A stretch of DNA of 64,000 nt from Nitrospira sp. (GCA_030123625.1 CP126121.1:2148179-2212178), one strand, 5' to 3'. Positions 32,778-42,572 are shown, counted from the first letter of the stretch. Translations and numbers: made by a program. The notes: generated by a model not told the origin, from the letters alone.

Positions 32778-35075
32778 ATGACAGAAGAACGTATCATCCA
32801 GGCCACGATCGTTCCCCGCGCCGTCAGCATCATTCATGCCTTACCCGGGCGAGTGAGATTGCGTGTACCGTGGATCAAAGACAAGCCGGACGTCGCTCAA
32901 AGCCTCTCCGCCTACTTAACAAGGCTACAGGGCGTCACGACGTGCCACGTGAATGCCCAATGTTCCAGCGTTACACTGTACTACGAGGCGTCAACATGGA
33001 CCCCGGAGCGCTTGTGCCGTCGGGTCAATAGGGTGACGGAACGAGCTCTCCAGCGGCTACCGATGCTCAGATCCTCTCCGGCGAATGGGCAATCGTCGTG
33101 GTTTGAATTGTCACTGTCATCAGCAGGGATCGCGTTCGGCTTGCTGTGCGAGCCGTTAGCCCCGCTTGTATTGCCGCTCCTGCTGACCGGCAGCGTGCTG
33201 CCGATGTTACAGCGAGCGTACCAGGCGATTAGAAACGAGGGTCGCCTGACGGTGGACGTCCTAGATGCCTCGGCTACGGCACTCCTCAGCCTGCAAGGAC
33301 GATTCAGCATGGCCACCTTCATGGTGTGGCTGATTAATCTGGGCGATTACATCCGGGACGCCACGGTCAACAGGGCTAAAGCGGCGATGGAATCGGTGTT
33401 GTCCTATCAAGAGTCGTGTGCGTGGGTCGTCAGAGGACGACGCACAATTCGGATGGCGGTGTCGAACATTGCCCTCGGAGACACGGTCATCGTCTACCCG
33501 GGAGATCGTATCCCGGTCGACGGAATTGTACTGACGGGCAAAGCCACCGTGGACCAGCGGGCCTTAACCGGCGAATCCATGCCGATCGAGAAAGAGGCGG
33601 GGGCCCAAGTCTTTGCCGCCACCGTGATCCATGATGGCAAGCTTTACATTCAGACATCAAAGGTCGGAGATCAAACTGAAGCTGCGAAAATGGTCCGATT
33701 AGTGGAAGCCGCTCCCTCTCATGAAACAGCCATTCAGAACTATGCGGAACGGTGGGCCAACGACCTCGTTCCGTACAGCTTCGTGGGAGCTGGAATCCGT
33801 GGGATGCTCGCGGGCGGCGCAGGTGGCGCGGCATCGGTGTTGGTTATTGATTACGGCACCGGCATTCGGATTGCGGCACCGACGGCGGTGCTCGCGACGA
33901 TGACCACAGCGGTCCAGCAGGGCATCCTGTTCAAGGGCGGTCGTGCACTGGAACAATTGGCAACGGTGGATGCGGTCGTGTTGGACAAAACCGGCACCCT
34001 CACGACGGGACAGCCGGAAGTAACCGATGTCCGGGCCTATGGGGGCCTCACGGGTGAAAAAGTCCTGGTGCTGGCGGCCTCGGCGGAACGACGCCTCAAT
34101 CATCCGGTGGCACAAGCCATTGTCCGGGCTGCTGTCGAGCGTAAGCTCGCCATCCCATCTCGGAAGGCATCGCACTATACCATTGGTTTGGGCGTCACCT
34201 CCCGCGTGAATGGGTCCATCGTCCATGTCGGCTGTGCACGCTACATGATACGACTGGGAATCGGGATTCCAAACGAGGCTCAACAAGACGTGGCGGCGTT
34301 CGGCGATCGGGCGGTCTCACCGGTCTTCGTGGCCATGGATCGCGAGGTGGTGGGATTGATCGGGTACGCCGACGAAATACGGCCGGAAGCGCGCTCCGTC
34401 GTCCGACAATTGCGAAACCTGGGTATCAAGGAAATCGTCATGCTAACCGGGGATCATCGCCAGGTGGCCACACATGTCGCGAAGCAGGTAGGGATCGCCC
34501 GGTATGTGGCCGAAGTCTTGCCGGAGCAAAAAGTAGAGGAAGTACAAGCGTTGCGTCAGCGAGGGTACCGCGTGGCATTTATCGGAGATGGGATTAATGA
34601 TTCCCCCGCGCTGGCTCACGCCGATGTCGGCATTGCCGTGAAGGGTGGAGCGGATGTGGCTCAAGACACCGCGCATGTCGTCTTGCTGAACGGCGATTTA
34701 GCCCATGTCCCGACGGCGATTTCACTGGCGCGGGAGGCCGTGGACTTAATTGAGCAGAATTGGAATATCATTGCCGTACCCAACACAGTGGCACTGGCCT
34801 TGGCCTGTCTCGGAGTGCTTGGGCCAGGTGCCGCGACGCTGCTGAGCAACGGGTCCGCCATCGTCGCGACGGGCAACTCACTACGACCCCTCTTAAACAC
34901 TGGAGGCGGCAATGGCACGGGTCAGAGCAATGCCAAGAGGGCTCGTTCCATCACAGCTTTGGCGAAGGCTTCGGCGATGGAACGGCCGATGGCATGTGAG
35001 ACCGTGTCAACCATCCCTCCTGTCAACCGTTCGGTCAAGCGAGGTGCAGGGACTGCCGTCGGCTTACGAAGATAA
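32778..35075 (+). CDS. Heavy-metal P-type ATPase
   Basis: A 765-residue P1B-like pump. It has an N-terminal HMA-like domain without CxxC (IHALPGRVRLRVPWIKDKPD). The actuator motif is ALTGES near 263, the phosphorylation site is DKTGT (Asp403), and HPVAQAI and GDGINDSPAL (near 603) follow. The intramembrane metal motif reads DYGTGIRIAAP, with no Cys of the usual CPx. The protein is 50 residues longer than expected because its 3' end runs into the opposite-strand HMA gene. Metal unknown; lack of CPx argues against a typical Cu/Zn exporter. Confidence 0.88.
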   Translation: MTEERIIQATIVPRAVSIIHALPGRVRLRVPWIKDKPDVAQSLSAYLTRLQGVTTCHVNAQCSSVTLYYEASTWTPERLCRRVNRVTERALQRLPMLRSSPANGQSSWFELSLSSAGIAFGLLCEPLAPLVLPLLLTGSVLPMLQRAYQAIRNEGRLTVDVLDASATALLSLQGRFSMATFMVWLINLGDYIRDATVNRAKAAMESVLSYQESCAWVVRGRRTIRMAVSNIALGDTVIVYPGDRIPVDGIVLTGKATVDQRALTGESMPIEKEAGAQVFAATVIHDGKLYIQTSKVGDQTEAAKMVRLVEAAPSHETAIQNYAERWANDLVPYSFVGAGIRGMLAGGAGGAASVLVIDYGTGIRIAAPTAVLATMTTAVQQGILFKGGRALEQLATVDAVVLDKTGTLTTGQPEVTDVRAYGGLTGEKVLVLAASAERRLNHPVAQAIVRAAVERKLAIPSRKASHYTIGLGVTSRVNGSIVHVGCARYMIRLGIGIPNEAQQDVAAFGDRAVSPVFVAMDREVVGLIGYADEIRPEARSVVRQLRNLGIKEIVMLTGDHRQVATHVAKQVGIARYVAEVLPEQKVEEVQALRQRGYRVAFIGDGINDSPALAHADVGIAVKGGADVAQDTAHVVLLNGDLAHVPTAISLAREAVDLIEQNWNIIAVPNTVALALACLGVLGPGAATLLSNGSAIVATGNSLRPLLNTGGGNGTGQSNAKRARSITALAKASAMERPMACETVSTIPPVNRSVKRGAGTAVGLRR

Positions 35076-35302
35076 TCAGTTTGCCTGAGCATGTCGATGA
35101 TTGCCTGATGGGTCACGAGGTGAGAATGGAACAAGACGAGCACATTCCCTGTGGTGGGATTCGCAGTGACTCGAATGATGCCGTCGAGTGACGTGAGAAT
35201 AGCCTCGACCTGCCGGGCCCTCTGATCTGACCGTTTGATCGCCGGAACCTTTATCCGCAACCGTCCATCGATCACATGCACGTAGGACGAGACGTCTTTC
35301 AC
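34922..35302 (-). CDS. HMA-domain protein, antisense to ATPase end
   Basis: A 126-residue protein: SYVHVIDGRLRIKVPAIKRS and VTANPTTGNVLVLFHSHLVT form an HMA-2-like fold without CxxC, followed by a helical tail (AIGRSIAEAFAKAVMERALL). It overlaps the ATPase 3' end by 154 bp on the other strand. Both reading frames look real over their domains; the overlap covers this gene's helical tail and the extra ATPase C-terminus. Confidence 0.72.
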   Translation of the reverse strand: MKDVSSYVHVIDGRLRIKVPAIKRSDQRARQVEAILTSLDGIIRVTANPTTGNVLVLFHSHLVTHQAIIDMLRQTDYLRKPTAVPAPRLTERLTGGMVDTVSHAIGRSIAEAFAKAVMERALLALL

Positions 35303-35705
35303 AGTCTTTCCTCGTTATTCGGAGATACCGGTAGAACCGCTTTTCGCTTAGCAACCTTCACTGCCCACGCTAGAAGATGTACATTACGATGCTGCTATCA
35401 TGAAGTTACAATGGCGTAAATTGTCGTGCACCTCGATGTGCGTTTCCCGTATGAGGTGGTTAGGCTCAGGACTCATTAAGCTTCAGGTTCCCCAGGAAGT
35501 GGGATGTGATTCACTATGGCAATACTTTTTGAACGTCGCATGTCATTCCATCGAAGCCCATGCGAATCGCGGCCAGTCGTACGTTTTAAACTTCCAGCAA
35601 CCCTAGGCCTCCTATCCACTTTCCTAGTGGGACTCCCACTCGTAATTCGTTACGCTTCAAGAAATTGTTCTAAAGAAAGCCTTGTGACAGAGCATCGATT
35701 GCTCG
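35303..35705. other. Intergenic stretch, no gene seen
   Basis: About 400 bp between the minus-strand HMA gene and a lipoprotein gene. Short frames only. It should hold the promoters of both flanking genes, but no clear boxes are identified. Confidence 0.45.
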
Positions 35706-36341
35706 ATGGCAATGCGCAGCCTAATGGTTTTCCTCCTGCCGGTGACCTTCTCAGGTTGTATCGTGACCTATCATGATTTCCCCGGTGAGCATTCTCTTCC
35801 CAGTATTCCTGTAACGCCTGCACTTGCCTCTTGCCATCAGACCATTGAGTTTTCATATGGTCTGGCGGAAGAAAGTTCTTCCTCGGGAGGGACGTATCAG
35901 TGGACCTATAGCGGGGTATTGTCACCGCCGAATGTGGCCCGCGTCATGGAAGATGCCCTTCAACAGGCCGCCGGCTGTAGCAGCGATATTGTTTATACGA
36001 CATGGCCCAGGACGAAAGTGGTGGTCCATGCTCAGGAGAAACCGTATCCGTGGCATTGGTATGGTGAGCTGCTCGGGCAGCTTGCATCAACTGCGTACTT
36101 TGTCATCCCTTTTTATATTAACGAAGGCGGGTGGGAGTTCTCCTACAGTGTCTACCATCGGGACAGGCTCACGAAGACCTACAAATACGATCTTACGCCG
36201 AGACAATTGTATTGGGCCTTGCTCGTACCCTTCTCCTGGATAAATGTCTTCACCGATAGCCTCGAAGACGCTGTACAGGCGACCACCGTTCAATTTGTCA
36301 TGGATGCCCAACGCGATGGGTATCTGATGAAAACGAATTGA
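35706..36341 (+). CDS. Hypothetical lipoprotein
   Basis: A 211-residue protein with a lipoprotein signal ending VTFSGC (Cys18). The body has an aromatic-rich middle (KPYPWHWYGELLGQLASTAY, GGWEFSYSVY) and a hydrophobic C-terminal segment (YWALLVPFSWINVFTDSL). No known family. Probably an outer-membrane lipoprotein. Confidence 0.65.
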   Translation: MAMRSLMVFLLPVTFSGCIVTYHDFPGEHSLPSIPVTPALASCHQTIEFSYGLAEESSSSGGTYQWTYSGVLSPPNVARVMEDALQQAAGCSSDIVYTTWPRTKVVVHAQEKPYPWHWYGELLGQLASTAYFVIPFYINEGGWEFSYSVYHRDRLTKTYKYDLTPRQLYWALLVPFSWINVFTDSLEDAVQATTVQFVMDAQRDGYLMKTN

Positions 36342-36497
36342 CCGTCCGACAGAGGTTTCCATTCCCTATGGCCAGGTCTAGGATCATCTCTAGGTTCTTC
36401 TCTGGGCTGCTTCAGTCAGACTAACTCATGGAGGGTTCCTCTAACCATCGCAAACAGTAAGGCCAAGGCCAGCACACGTTTCGTAGAAGGAGATTTC

Positions 36498-37043
36498 ATG
36501 AAATCGCTTTGGGCTGTAGCCGCAATGCTGAGTGTTTGTGCCCTCTTCTCCGCTTGTTCCTTAGTAGAGAGGACCATGCCCGGGGCGACAATGTCCGATG
36601 CAGACCTTCTCGGGGTACTTCATACGATCAATCACAGTGAGATCGATGCCGGACAATTGGCAAGAGACCGAGCGTTGTCCGAGGAAGTTCTGGCGTATGC
36701 ATCCCGCATGGTCAATGAACATCAAATGCTCATGCAGGACGCCGATCGATTGGCTCACCGGATTGGAATGGAGCCTCACAAGCCAGCGTTAGCCTCCACA
36801 TTCGAGAATGCGCATCGGAAGGCCATGGAAGAACTCCGGGACAACGCCGGGCTGAATTTCGATAAGTCGTACATCGGGTATCAAATCACGATGCATCAGC
36901 AAGCAGTCAACCTCGTTAAAGGCGCGGTTGAGTGGGTGAACGATCCGCAAGTCAAACGATTCCTTGGTGAAGCAGTTTCGGACCTGCAAAGTCATCTGGA
37001 GGCTGCACAATCAGTTCAACGCCGGATTTTGAAGAGACAATGA
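36498..37043 (+). CDS. DUF4142 lipoprotein
   Basis: A 181-residue lipoprotein (signal ending ALFSAC, Cys20). The DUF4142 helical-bundle pattern follows: MSDADLLGVLHTINHSEIDA near the start, ASRMVNEHQMLMQDADRLA in the middle with the M-x-x-x-H motif, and SYIGYQITMHQQAVNLV further on. DUF4142 proteins resemble ferritin-like/DUF305 helical bundles of unknown role, possibly metal related. GAAGGAG lies 6 bp before the ATG. Confidence 0.85.
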   Translation: MKSLWAVAAMLSVCALFSACSLVERTMPGATMSDADLLGVLHTINHSEIDAGQLARDRALSEEVLAYASRMVNEHQMLMQDADRLAHRIGMEPHKPALASTFENAHRKAMEELRDNAGLNFDKSYIGYQITMHQQAVNLVKGAVEWVNDPQVKRFLGEAVSDLQSHLEAAQSVQRRILKRQ

Positions 37044-37236
37044 AGCTGACATGACACGATCTGAGACAAGCTCGATGCGACGAAACGCCGGATCGAATTG
37101 AAGCGCCCAGGAGCAGCATGCGTATGGCACGTGGGCTGTCACGATGTCATCTGTGACGCAACAACGATACTCGACGCCCCTCCACCTGGTGCGGGGGGCT
37201 CATGTGGAAAAGCTGCCCACGTTGCATTGTGCACCA

Positions 37237-38025
37237 TCAATTCGTCTTCCGCGTCACGGCAATATTGGTGGCATCAAACGCGCCCGTGTGCGGAAATCCT
37301 TGCCATAATCTGATCGCGCCGAACTGCCTCGATAGGTTCTGAAGAGGCGGAATGACGGTGTAGTCCCGTTCACCGGAGGCGCCAGCGCCTGAAAGCACGA
37401 TGTGCGCCGTGGAAGCAGATGCGTTGATGTTCAGCGTCACCTGAACGATAAAGGGTTGATCGCGCGGAAATGAACCGAACTTCGTACCCTCGTTATCGTC
37501 GATGCGGATTTGGTTATCTTGGGTAAAATCCAAGTGCAGAAATGCCTGCAGGCTCGACACTGGATTCGTGAACGTTTCGAACTGAATTGTCGCAATACCG
37601 CTACCGGACGGCATGAACATCATTGTAGAAAAGGTGTACACGCTGTCACCGCGAAACTGCGAAAATGTTCCCTGAAATCCTGCGACTTCTGGACCATCCG
37701 GCCGACTGATACGCACCCACTTGCCCGAGGGAAGCACGGGGGGAGCCACAATGAGAACGCTCCCGGCGGGACCGTGGACGTGCGCCGTTCCAGTATCCTG
37801 CATTGTCGCCGGTGGCTGACCGATTGGCGTCCGGTCAAAGTTGGAGCGAAACAACGTTTCGTTAGCGCAGGCCGTGAGCATCATGAATGCAACAAGTGGC
37901 ACAATCCGAATCCAGGACGCCGTTGAGGTATGGCACGGTCGACTCAGAGCTGTTCGACGGAAGTCCTTGCGAATGGAGAACGCAATGGAGAACGCATAGG
38001 AATTCGTTGCAATCTGTGTTTCCAT
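37237..38025 (-). CDS. Exported lipoprotein, beta-rich
   Basis: A 262-residue protein. A long N-region precedes the signal VPLVAFMMLTAC, so Cys53 is the likely lipidation site. The mature part is beta-rich with Ser/Thr/Gly (GSVLIVAPPVLPSGKWVRIS, IRIDDNEGTKFGSFPRDQPF) and may be a jelly-roll domain. AAGGAGG is 5 bp before the ATG at 38025. Function unknown. Confidence 0.7.
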   Translation of the reverse strand: METQIATNSYAFSIAFSIRKDFRRTALSRPCHTSTASWIRIVPLVAFMMLTACANETLFRSNFDRTPIGQPPATMQDTGTAHVHGPAGSVLIVAPPVLPSGKWVRISRPDGPEVAGFQGTFSQFRGDSVYTFSTMMFMPSGSGIATIQFETFTNPVSSLQAFLHLDFTQDNQIRIDDNEGTKFGSFPRDQPFIVQVTLNINASASTAHIVLSGAGASGERDYTVIPPLQNLSRQFGAIRLWQGFPHTGAFDATNIAVTRKTN

Positions 38026-38310
38026 TTCAGCCTCCTTTTAGGAAGGTCGCATTCTACAATATGTGATGATCGGCCTTTAGGATGGCAACCACTTTTATGG
38101 AAAGCCTACGTAGATTGACCGATAAAGTCTACAACAATCGTCGCTCACCGGCGGAAAATCTTTCGTGAGAAGGCCTGTTTCGGATTGGAGTGACGAACAG
38201 CCATGTGTTATTAGTGTAGGACTATTCATGTGGCGGACGCGGGCTCCTTCTAAGGCCACATTATGGAAATGATGTCCCGGAACTAAAACGACCTTCGTGG
38301 AGACCTAACG

Positions 38311-38481
38311 ATGCCCAAAGCCCGCAGCGCCGGCCAGTGTTATCGATGCGAAGCAGAAGATCGAGTCAGGATGACCTTCATGACGTGCAGCCGCTGCCAC
38401 CGGCCTTTCTGTAGTGAGCACGGCACCTCGGAATTGGACCAATGCGAATTATGTATTGAAGGTGGCGAAGAGACGGAATAA
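38311..38481 (+). CDS. Small zinc-ribbon-like protein
   Basis: A 56-residue product with three CxxC pairs and a Cys-His element: QCYRCEAEDR, TCSRCHRPFCSEH and QCELCIE. This spacing would bind one or two zinc ions, as in B-box or treble-clef mini-domains. No membrane segment. No strong ribosome binding site, but the Cys pattern is hard to explain by chance. Confidence 0.7.
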   Translation: MPKARSAGQCYRCEAEDRVRMTFMTCSRCHRPFCSEHGTSELDQCELCIEGGEETE

Positions 38482-38585
38482 GGAATGATCAATAAATCGA
38501 ATCATGTCCCATGTGCAACCTCTTCTTCCTTCTTAAACCGCATACTCCGGTTTTCAGCCTCAGACGAAGGTGCCCCTCGAATTCG

Positions 38586-38831
38586 TCACGGGAGAATTGC
38601 CGGAGAACCGGGTCGCCGAAGAGAGGTGAAGACGATCGGCAAATTACCAACCTCGCTCCACGACAGCATCGCAATCTCCTGTTCGACGCCGCAAGATTGG
38701 AGCAGCAGTAGTAATACACCAAGAAATAAGGCAAAGATGCCGGGCCAGATCATCGATAGAGCACCGATCACTAAGACGAGCGTCATCCCCGCCAATGTCT
38801 GCTGAACGAGCGTGCCCTTGACTCTGATCAT
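38586..38831 (-). CDS. Small two-helix membrane protein
   Basis: An 81-residue protein: MIRVKGTLVQQTLAGMTLVL then IGALSMIWPGIFALFLGVLL, two hydrophobic segments, and a polar tail. GGGAGG lies 5 bp before the ATG at 38831. Function unknown. Confidence 0.6.
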   Translation of the reverse strand: MIRVKGTLVQQTLAGMTLVLVIGALSMIWPGIFALFLGVLLLLLQSCGVEQEIAMLSWSEVGNLPIVFTSLRRPGSPAILP

Positions 38832-39445
38832 AAGTTCCTCCCTCGGTTGCTCTCCACTGGACGCATACATCTGGAACGCATACACATTGTTGATGAATGG
38901 CTTACACCATAGCTCATAAAGAAGAGTAACTAACAGCTAGGAAAGCTACTAGAGCCTATCTCAACATCGACTTGCGAGGACAAAAAAGCTTCGTTGAACT
39001 ATCGCGGTCATGGCTAACCATGGCTAGTGGGGAAACGTGTTGTACCGTTCCGTGGCGATGGGGAATTGCGGGATCTGACCCACATCGGCAAAGTACCCAC
39101 CAGGCATCCCCGTAAGGCCCACTGGTTGCAACTGCTGGAACATACTTGGATTAGCTGACCTCCCACGTTCAAAATCCTCTACTCACACACTACGCACTGG
39201 GATCCTGCAACAAGGGAATGTACTAGCGGTGCATGCGGTGCCGAGCGTTTAGTATACACCTGGAAGGGCGCCATGGAACGTCAGCCTTTTCGGGATGATT
39301 CAATCTTCTTCGTGATGGAAATTAAGCACAGTCGCGACAACTGTTAAATTCCCACAGCCGGTTTGATCATAGTTCTGTCTGAATGTGATGGGAAAGCAGC
39401 CAAGATATCTCGGTTCGTTGGAATCATTTGCGGAAGAAGGTAGCC
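38832..39445. other. Intergenic stretch, no gene seen
   Basis: Over 600 bp with only very short frames (for instance 24 codons from 39272). Nothing recognised. It may hold remnants of former genes. Confidence 0.45.
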
Positions 39446-39607
39446 ATGATCTGCGAACAATGCGATGCCCTGATGATTGAAAGGCTCCCTACCCGAGAGA
39501 GAGAAGAGGCCGGCGAAGAAAAAGCTATTCTCTTTGAGTGCCCGCAGTGCGGCCATACCGAATATCGGCGGCTCATTGCATCGTTTTGGAGGCGATTGGC
39601 GGCGTAG
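39446..39607 (+). CDS. Small zinc-ribbon protein (53 aa)
   Basis: A 53-residue protein: MICEQCDALMIERLPTRERE and ILFECPQCGHTEYRRL give two CxxC knuckles, a typical zinc ribbon of the TFIIS/FmdB type. A GAAGAAGG lies before the ATG. Small ribbons of this kind often bind nucleic acids or other proteins. Confidence 0.72.
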   Translation: MICEQCDALMIERLPTREREEAGEEKAILFECPQCGHTEYRRLIASFWRRLAA

Positions 39608-39689
39608 TTGTCGGGCCCTCCAGGGCATGCGTAGCCGATCCGTTGAGAGCGAACGGTCTATCCGGCAAACAGGAAAAGGGGATGCTGTG

Positions 39690-40082
39690 ATGGCTGATGT
39701 CAATTCCATGTATCATGCACACACGCGGAGCGATGCGCTTAAGTCACAGATTGAGAAGCTTGAGAGCCTTGCCCACCACACGGTGGTGAATCCTACCTTC
39801 GATCAGTTTGATGCTGAAACGGAAAACATTCTGATCAAAGTATACGGTGCCAACCATCGGTACGTGGAAGCGTACAAATATGCCACCGTAGGCGAGGCCG
39901 AAGCGTTGGTCAATTTGCCGGAATCCGCGCAAGAGCCCTTGACGCGAGACATCCCCAAGAAGGGACTTCAGCAACGCCGTCAAGCGCTCCAGGGTATTCT
40001 GACCGAACTGCAGGAACTTGAGGCGCAAGAAGCGGAGGTGCTCGCGGGAGAAGATCGTGAGGATCCTCCGGGCCCCAGTTAA
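39690..40082 (+). CDS. Hypothetical protein
   Basis: A 130-residue, mainly helical soluble protein (MYHAHTRSDALKSQIEKLES, YKYATVGEAEALVNLPESAQ, and a Glu-rich tail). The long upstream open frame is not natural, so ATG 39690 after AAGGGG is chosen. No family recognised. Confidence 0.6.
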   Translation: MADVNSMYHAHTRSDALKSQIEKLESLAHHTVVNPTFDQFDAETENILIKVYGANHRYVEAYKYATVGEAEALVNLPESAQEPLTRDIPKKGLQQRRQALQGILTELQELEAQEAEVLAGEDREDPPGPS

Positions 40083-40798
40083 GAGGGCCTAAGTCTCCTT
40101 CGACGTATGCCCCGGGAAATGGCCATGAGCACATCGGTCTGGTCAACCGGCACGATCGACGCTTCAAGATTCATAGCGAGGACAAGCGCAGGAAGAGGGA
40201 AAATATTTCCGCCTCGCCGATTGCTGGGGTGCCGATGCTTGGCAGCAGGGAGACATCAGGCAGCTCTCGCTCAAGCCTCTTCAACCCGATGCAGTAGTGG
40301 CTCTTCCGGACGAGCCAACCGCACCATCGCCGCAACGCATACCCCAGTAACGACGTAAGCCCCAGCCGACGCAACACCACATTAAGTTCTTGAGGAGACA
40401 GCGCCGTGCATCTCGGCGTCCATGCGGCAACTGTGAGCCGACGATTAAGCAAGCCGATGCGACCAGTGTGTGATTGCCAGACCGACCCTTGTAACGGATG
40501 TGACTGTAGACGCCTTCAACCTGTCGGAGGAAGAGAGGAGGCATGGTGAGATGAACCGGGACGATTCAATATCGTCGACCCATGCCAGGTGCCGCCCCCT
40601 TGACTCGTTTCCCATGAGGATTATCTTTGGCGACAATTGACCGGCTGAACTGGGTGGACTTGGTGGAGGGCCACTGTCTGGTAAGCGGTCAGTGCCCATG
40701 TGAATCGGCTCGGCCCTCTCACCTGCCTATCAGTTTCAGCTCATTATCGTATGTTCAATCTCTAACGTTCACCCATGATGGTGAAAGGAGGATCTATC
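40083..40798. other. Gene-poor stretch with a diverged repeat
   Basis: No reliable gene in 715 bp. A segment near 40432-40500 resembles one near 42460-42530 at roughly 70 percent by eye, both containing GTGAGCC..CG.TTAAGCA/GCCGATG-like words, which suggests fragments of one former mobile or repeated sequence. Confidence 0.4.
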
Positions 40799-41233
40799 AT
40801 GATGGTACTCAATCAATTTCCCACCGTGTTTCGTAGCGGTTCGCTGGAAAGCCAGATTGACCGGTTGCTCGACGACGCAATTGGTTCGGTGAACGGAGGG
40901 TCGCGGCCTTGGACCCCTGCGTACAACGTGTTTGAGGATGCACAGGGATTGACGGTTCAGATGGCCATCCCGGGGTGGGAGGCCAATCAGATTAAGGTCG
41001 AGGTCATCAATAACGAGTTGCACGTCACAGGCGAGCGCCCGGCTGACGTGGCCGAACACAGGACGTGGCTTGTTCGGAATCTTCCCGAAGGAAGTTTCAA
41101 ATGGTCTTGCCAACTGCCGGATTCCGCCGATACGGCCCATTCGACTGCTGCGTACACACAGGGACTTTTGACGCTCCATTTTCCCACACGTGAGGAGGCG
41201 AAGCCTCGGCAAATTGCGATCACCTGTCAATAA
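40799..41233 (+). CDS. Hsp20-family small heat-shock protein
   Basis: A 144-residue alpha-crystallin protein: TPAYNVFEDAQGLTVQMAIP opens the domain, with LHVTGERP in the middle and GLLTLHFPTREEAKP near the end. Such chaperones form oligomers that hold unfolded proteins. AAAGGAGG is 7 bp before the ATG. It is first in a run of chaperone genes with a second Hsp20 and a J-domain protein. The C-terminal I-x-I motif appears as IAI. Confidence 0.92.
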   Translation: MMVLNQFPTVFRSGSLESQIDRLLDDAIGSVNGGSRPWTPAYNVFEDAQGLTVQMAIPGWEANQIKVEVINNELHVTGERPADVAEHRTWLVRNLPEGSFKWSCQLPDSADTAHSTAAYTQGLLTLHFPTREEAKPRQIAITCQ

Positions 41234-41390
41234 AGGACAGGTTTGAGGCCGCGCCGTCATCCCAAGGCGATGACGGCGCGACCAGTCCAGCTCGAACTCG
41301 AACGTCGTGGTCGATTACGAACATCGGACCTGCACCCGGCGTCCTGTAACTTCTCAAGCTTTCGCCAACCCTCACAAGGAGGTGTGCCTC

Positions 41391-41852
41391 ATGGATTTGA
41401 TGCGGGCCGTACTGAGCCACGATGACTTCCGCGAATTGGAGACGATGTCCAATCGTTTGAATCGTATCCTCAGCGAGGGAGGCAAGTCGACTCGTCGACC
41501 TGACGAGACGGTGACTGTTGCGGACTGGATGCCGGTCGTGGATATTCTCGAAACACATGACAACTTTCAGATCCACGTCGAGCTACCCGGCGTAGAAAAG
41601 AGTGCGGTAAAATTGTCCATTGAGAAGGGAGTTCTCCTGATTTCAGGCCAGCGGCCGCGAGGAGCTCCCACCGAGGGTATGCGGTATCATCGGAATGAGC
41701 GGCCGTACGGAAGATTCGAGCGGGCGTTTCGGGTACCGGACAGTGTCGATGAACAAAAGTTGGAAGCTGACCTCAAGAATGGGATCCTGACAATCCGCTT
41801 ACCCAAAGTGGAAAGGGCAAAGCCCAAATCGATCCAGATCTCGGTGACGTAA
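41391..41852 (+). CDS. Hsp20-family small heat-shock protein
   Basis: A 153-residue alpha-crystallin protein: DWMPVVDILETHDNFQIHVE, LPGVEKSAVKLSIEKGVLLI, and the conserved GRFERAFRVPDSVDEQKLEA and NGILTIRLPKVE, ending in an IQI tail motif. This is closer to the family consensus than the preceding Hsp20. AAGGAGG precedes the ATG at 41391. Probably co-regulated with its neighbours in stress. Confidence 0.95.
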   Translation: MDLMRAVLSHDDFRELETMSNRLNRILSEGGKSTRRPDETVTVADWMPVVDILETHDNFQIHVELPGVEKSAVKLSIEKGVLLISGQRPRGAPTEGMRYHRNERPYGRFERAFRVPDSVDEQKLEADLKNGILTIRLPKVERAKPKSIQISVT

Positions 41853-41954
41853 TTGCGCCGTCAAGCCAACGACGGATAGCGGGGAGACCTTTCTTGCGGC
41901 GAGCACCCGTCTGGTATGGAAAGAGGCGCTGAGTAACAGTAAATACCCAGTGCA

Positions 41955-42419
41955 ATGGAACGCAAGGACTACTATACCGTTTTAGGCGTTACTCCCGCAG
42001 AAGGCCTGCACGCCATCCGACGGGCATATCGGAGTTTGGCGAAGCAGTACCATCCGGATTATGCGGGACAGGAAGGACAGACGCAATTTCAGGAAATCCA
42101 AGAAGCCTACGAGATCCTCTCCGACCCACAAAAACGGAAGGAGTATGATGCAAGGCGACCTGCGGTGCGGCTAGCCCGAGTGGTCGCCGAACCACTCGTT
42201 CCCAGGCACCCTCGGACACATGCGCCGGAGCACCTCGTCATGCGAACCTCAACTCCGGAAGAATTCTCCGCATCGCCCCGTGCGGCTCCTTGCCGGTTCT
42301 GCCATGGACGCCGCAGTCCGTTTGAGCCGCCTTGTCCGTTCTGTCACGAATTCGACCCTCAGGCCGAGGACATGGCGCACTACCTCCTGCAGTGGTTGAG
42401 AACGCTTCGCATGAGGTGA
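41955..42419 (+). CDS. J-domain protein with C-terminal zinc knuckles
   Basis: A 154-residue protein. Residues 4-68 are a J domain (DYYTVLGVTPAEGLHAIRRA, with the HPD motif in YHPDYAG), which stimulates Hsp70 ATPase. The rest is not a full DnaJ: no Gly/Phe region or substrate domains, but a small cysteine pair near residues 113-132 (CRFCHGR and CPFCHEF) that could bind zinc. It follows two Hsp20 genes, so it probably hands clients to DnaK. Confidence 0.9.
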   Translation: MERKDYYTVLGVTPAEGLHAIRRAYRSLAKQYHPDYAGQEGQTQFQEIQEAYEILSDPQKRKEYDARRPAVRLARVVAEPLVPRHPRTHAPEHLVMRTSTPEEFSASPRAAPCRFCHGRRSPFEPPCPFCHEFDPQAEDMAHYLLQWLRTLRMR

Positions 42420-42572
42420 GGCCTCTGACCCCTATTCTTCTCTATTCTTCTGTGCGGGCGACGGTGAGCCCGCGGTTGAAGCAGCCCGATGAGGCGCATA
42501 GATGATTGCAAGACCTTGACCCCCGTCCCACGCCCTGATCCACTCGCCGGTGGCCGCGAGTCGAGCCAGTCT

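Noticed and set aside
40171-40544. Minus-strand frames considered as a transposase remnant
   Set aside because: No recognisable DDE or other catalytic motif and frames overlap each other; only a weak repeat with 42460 was seen.
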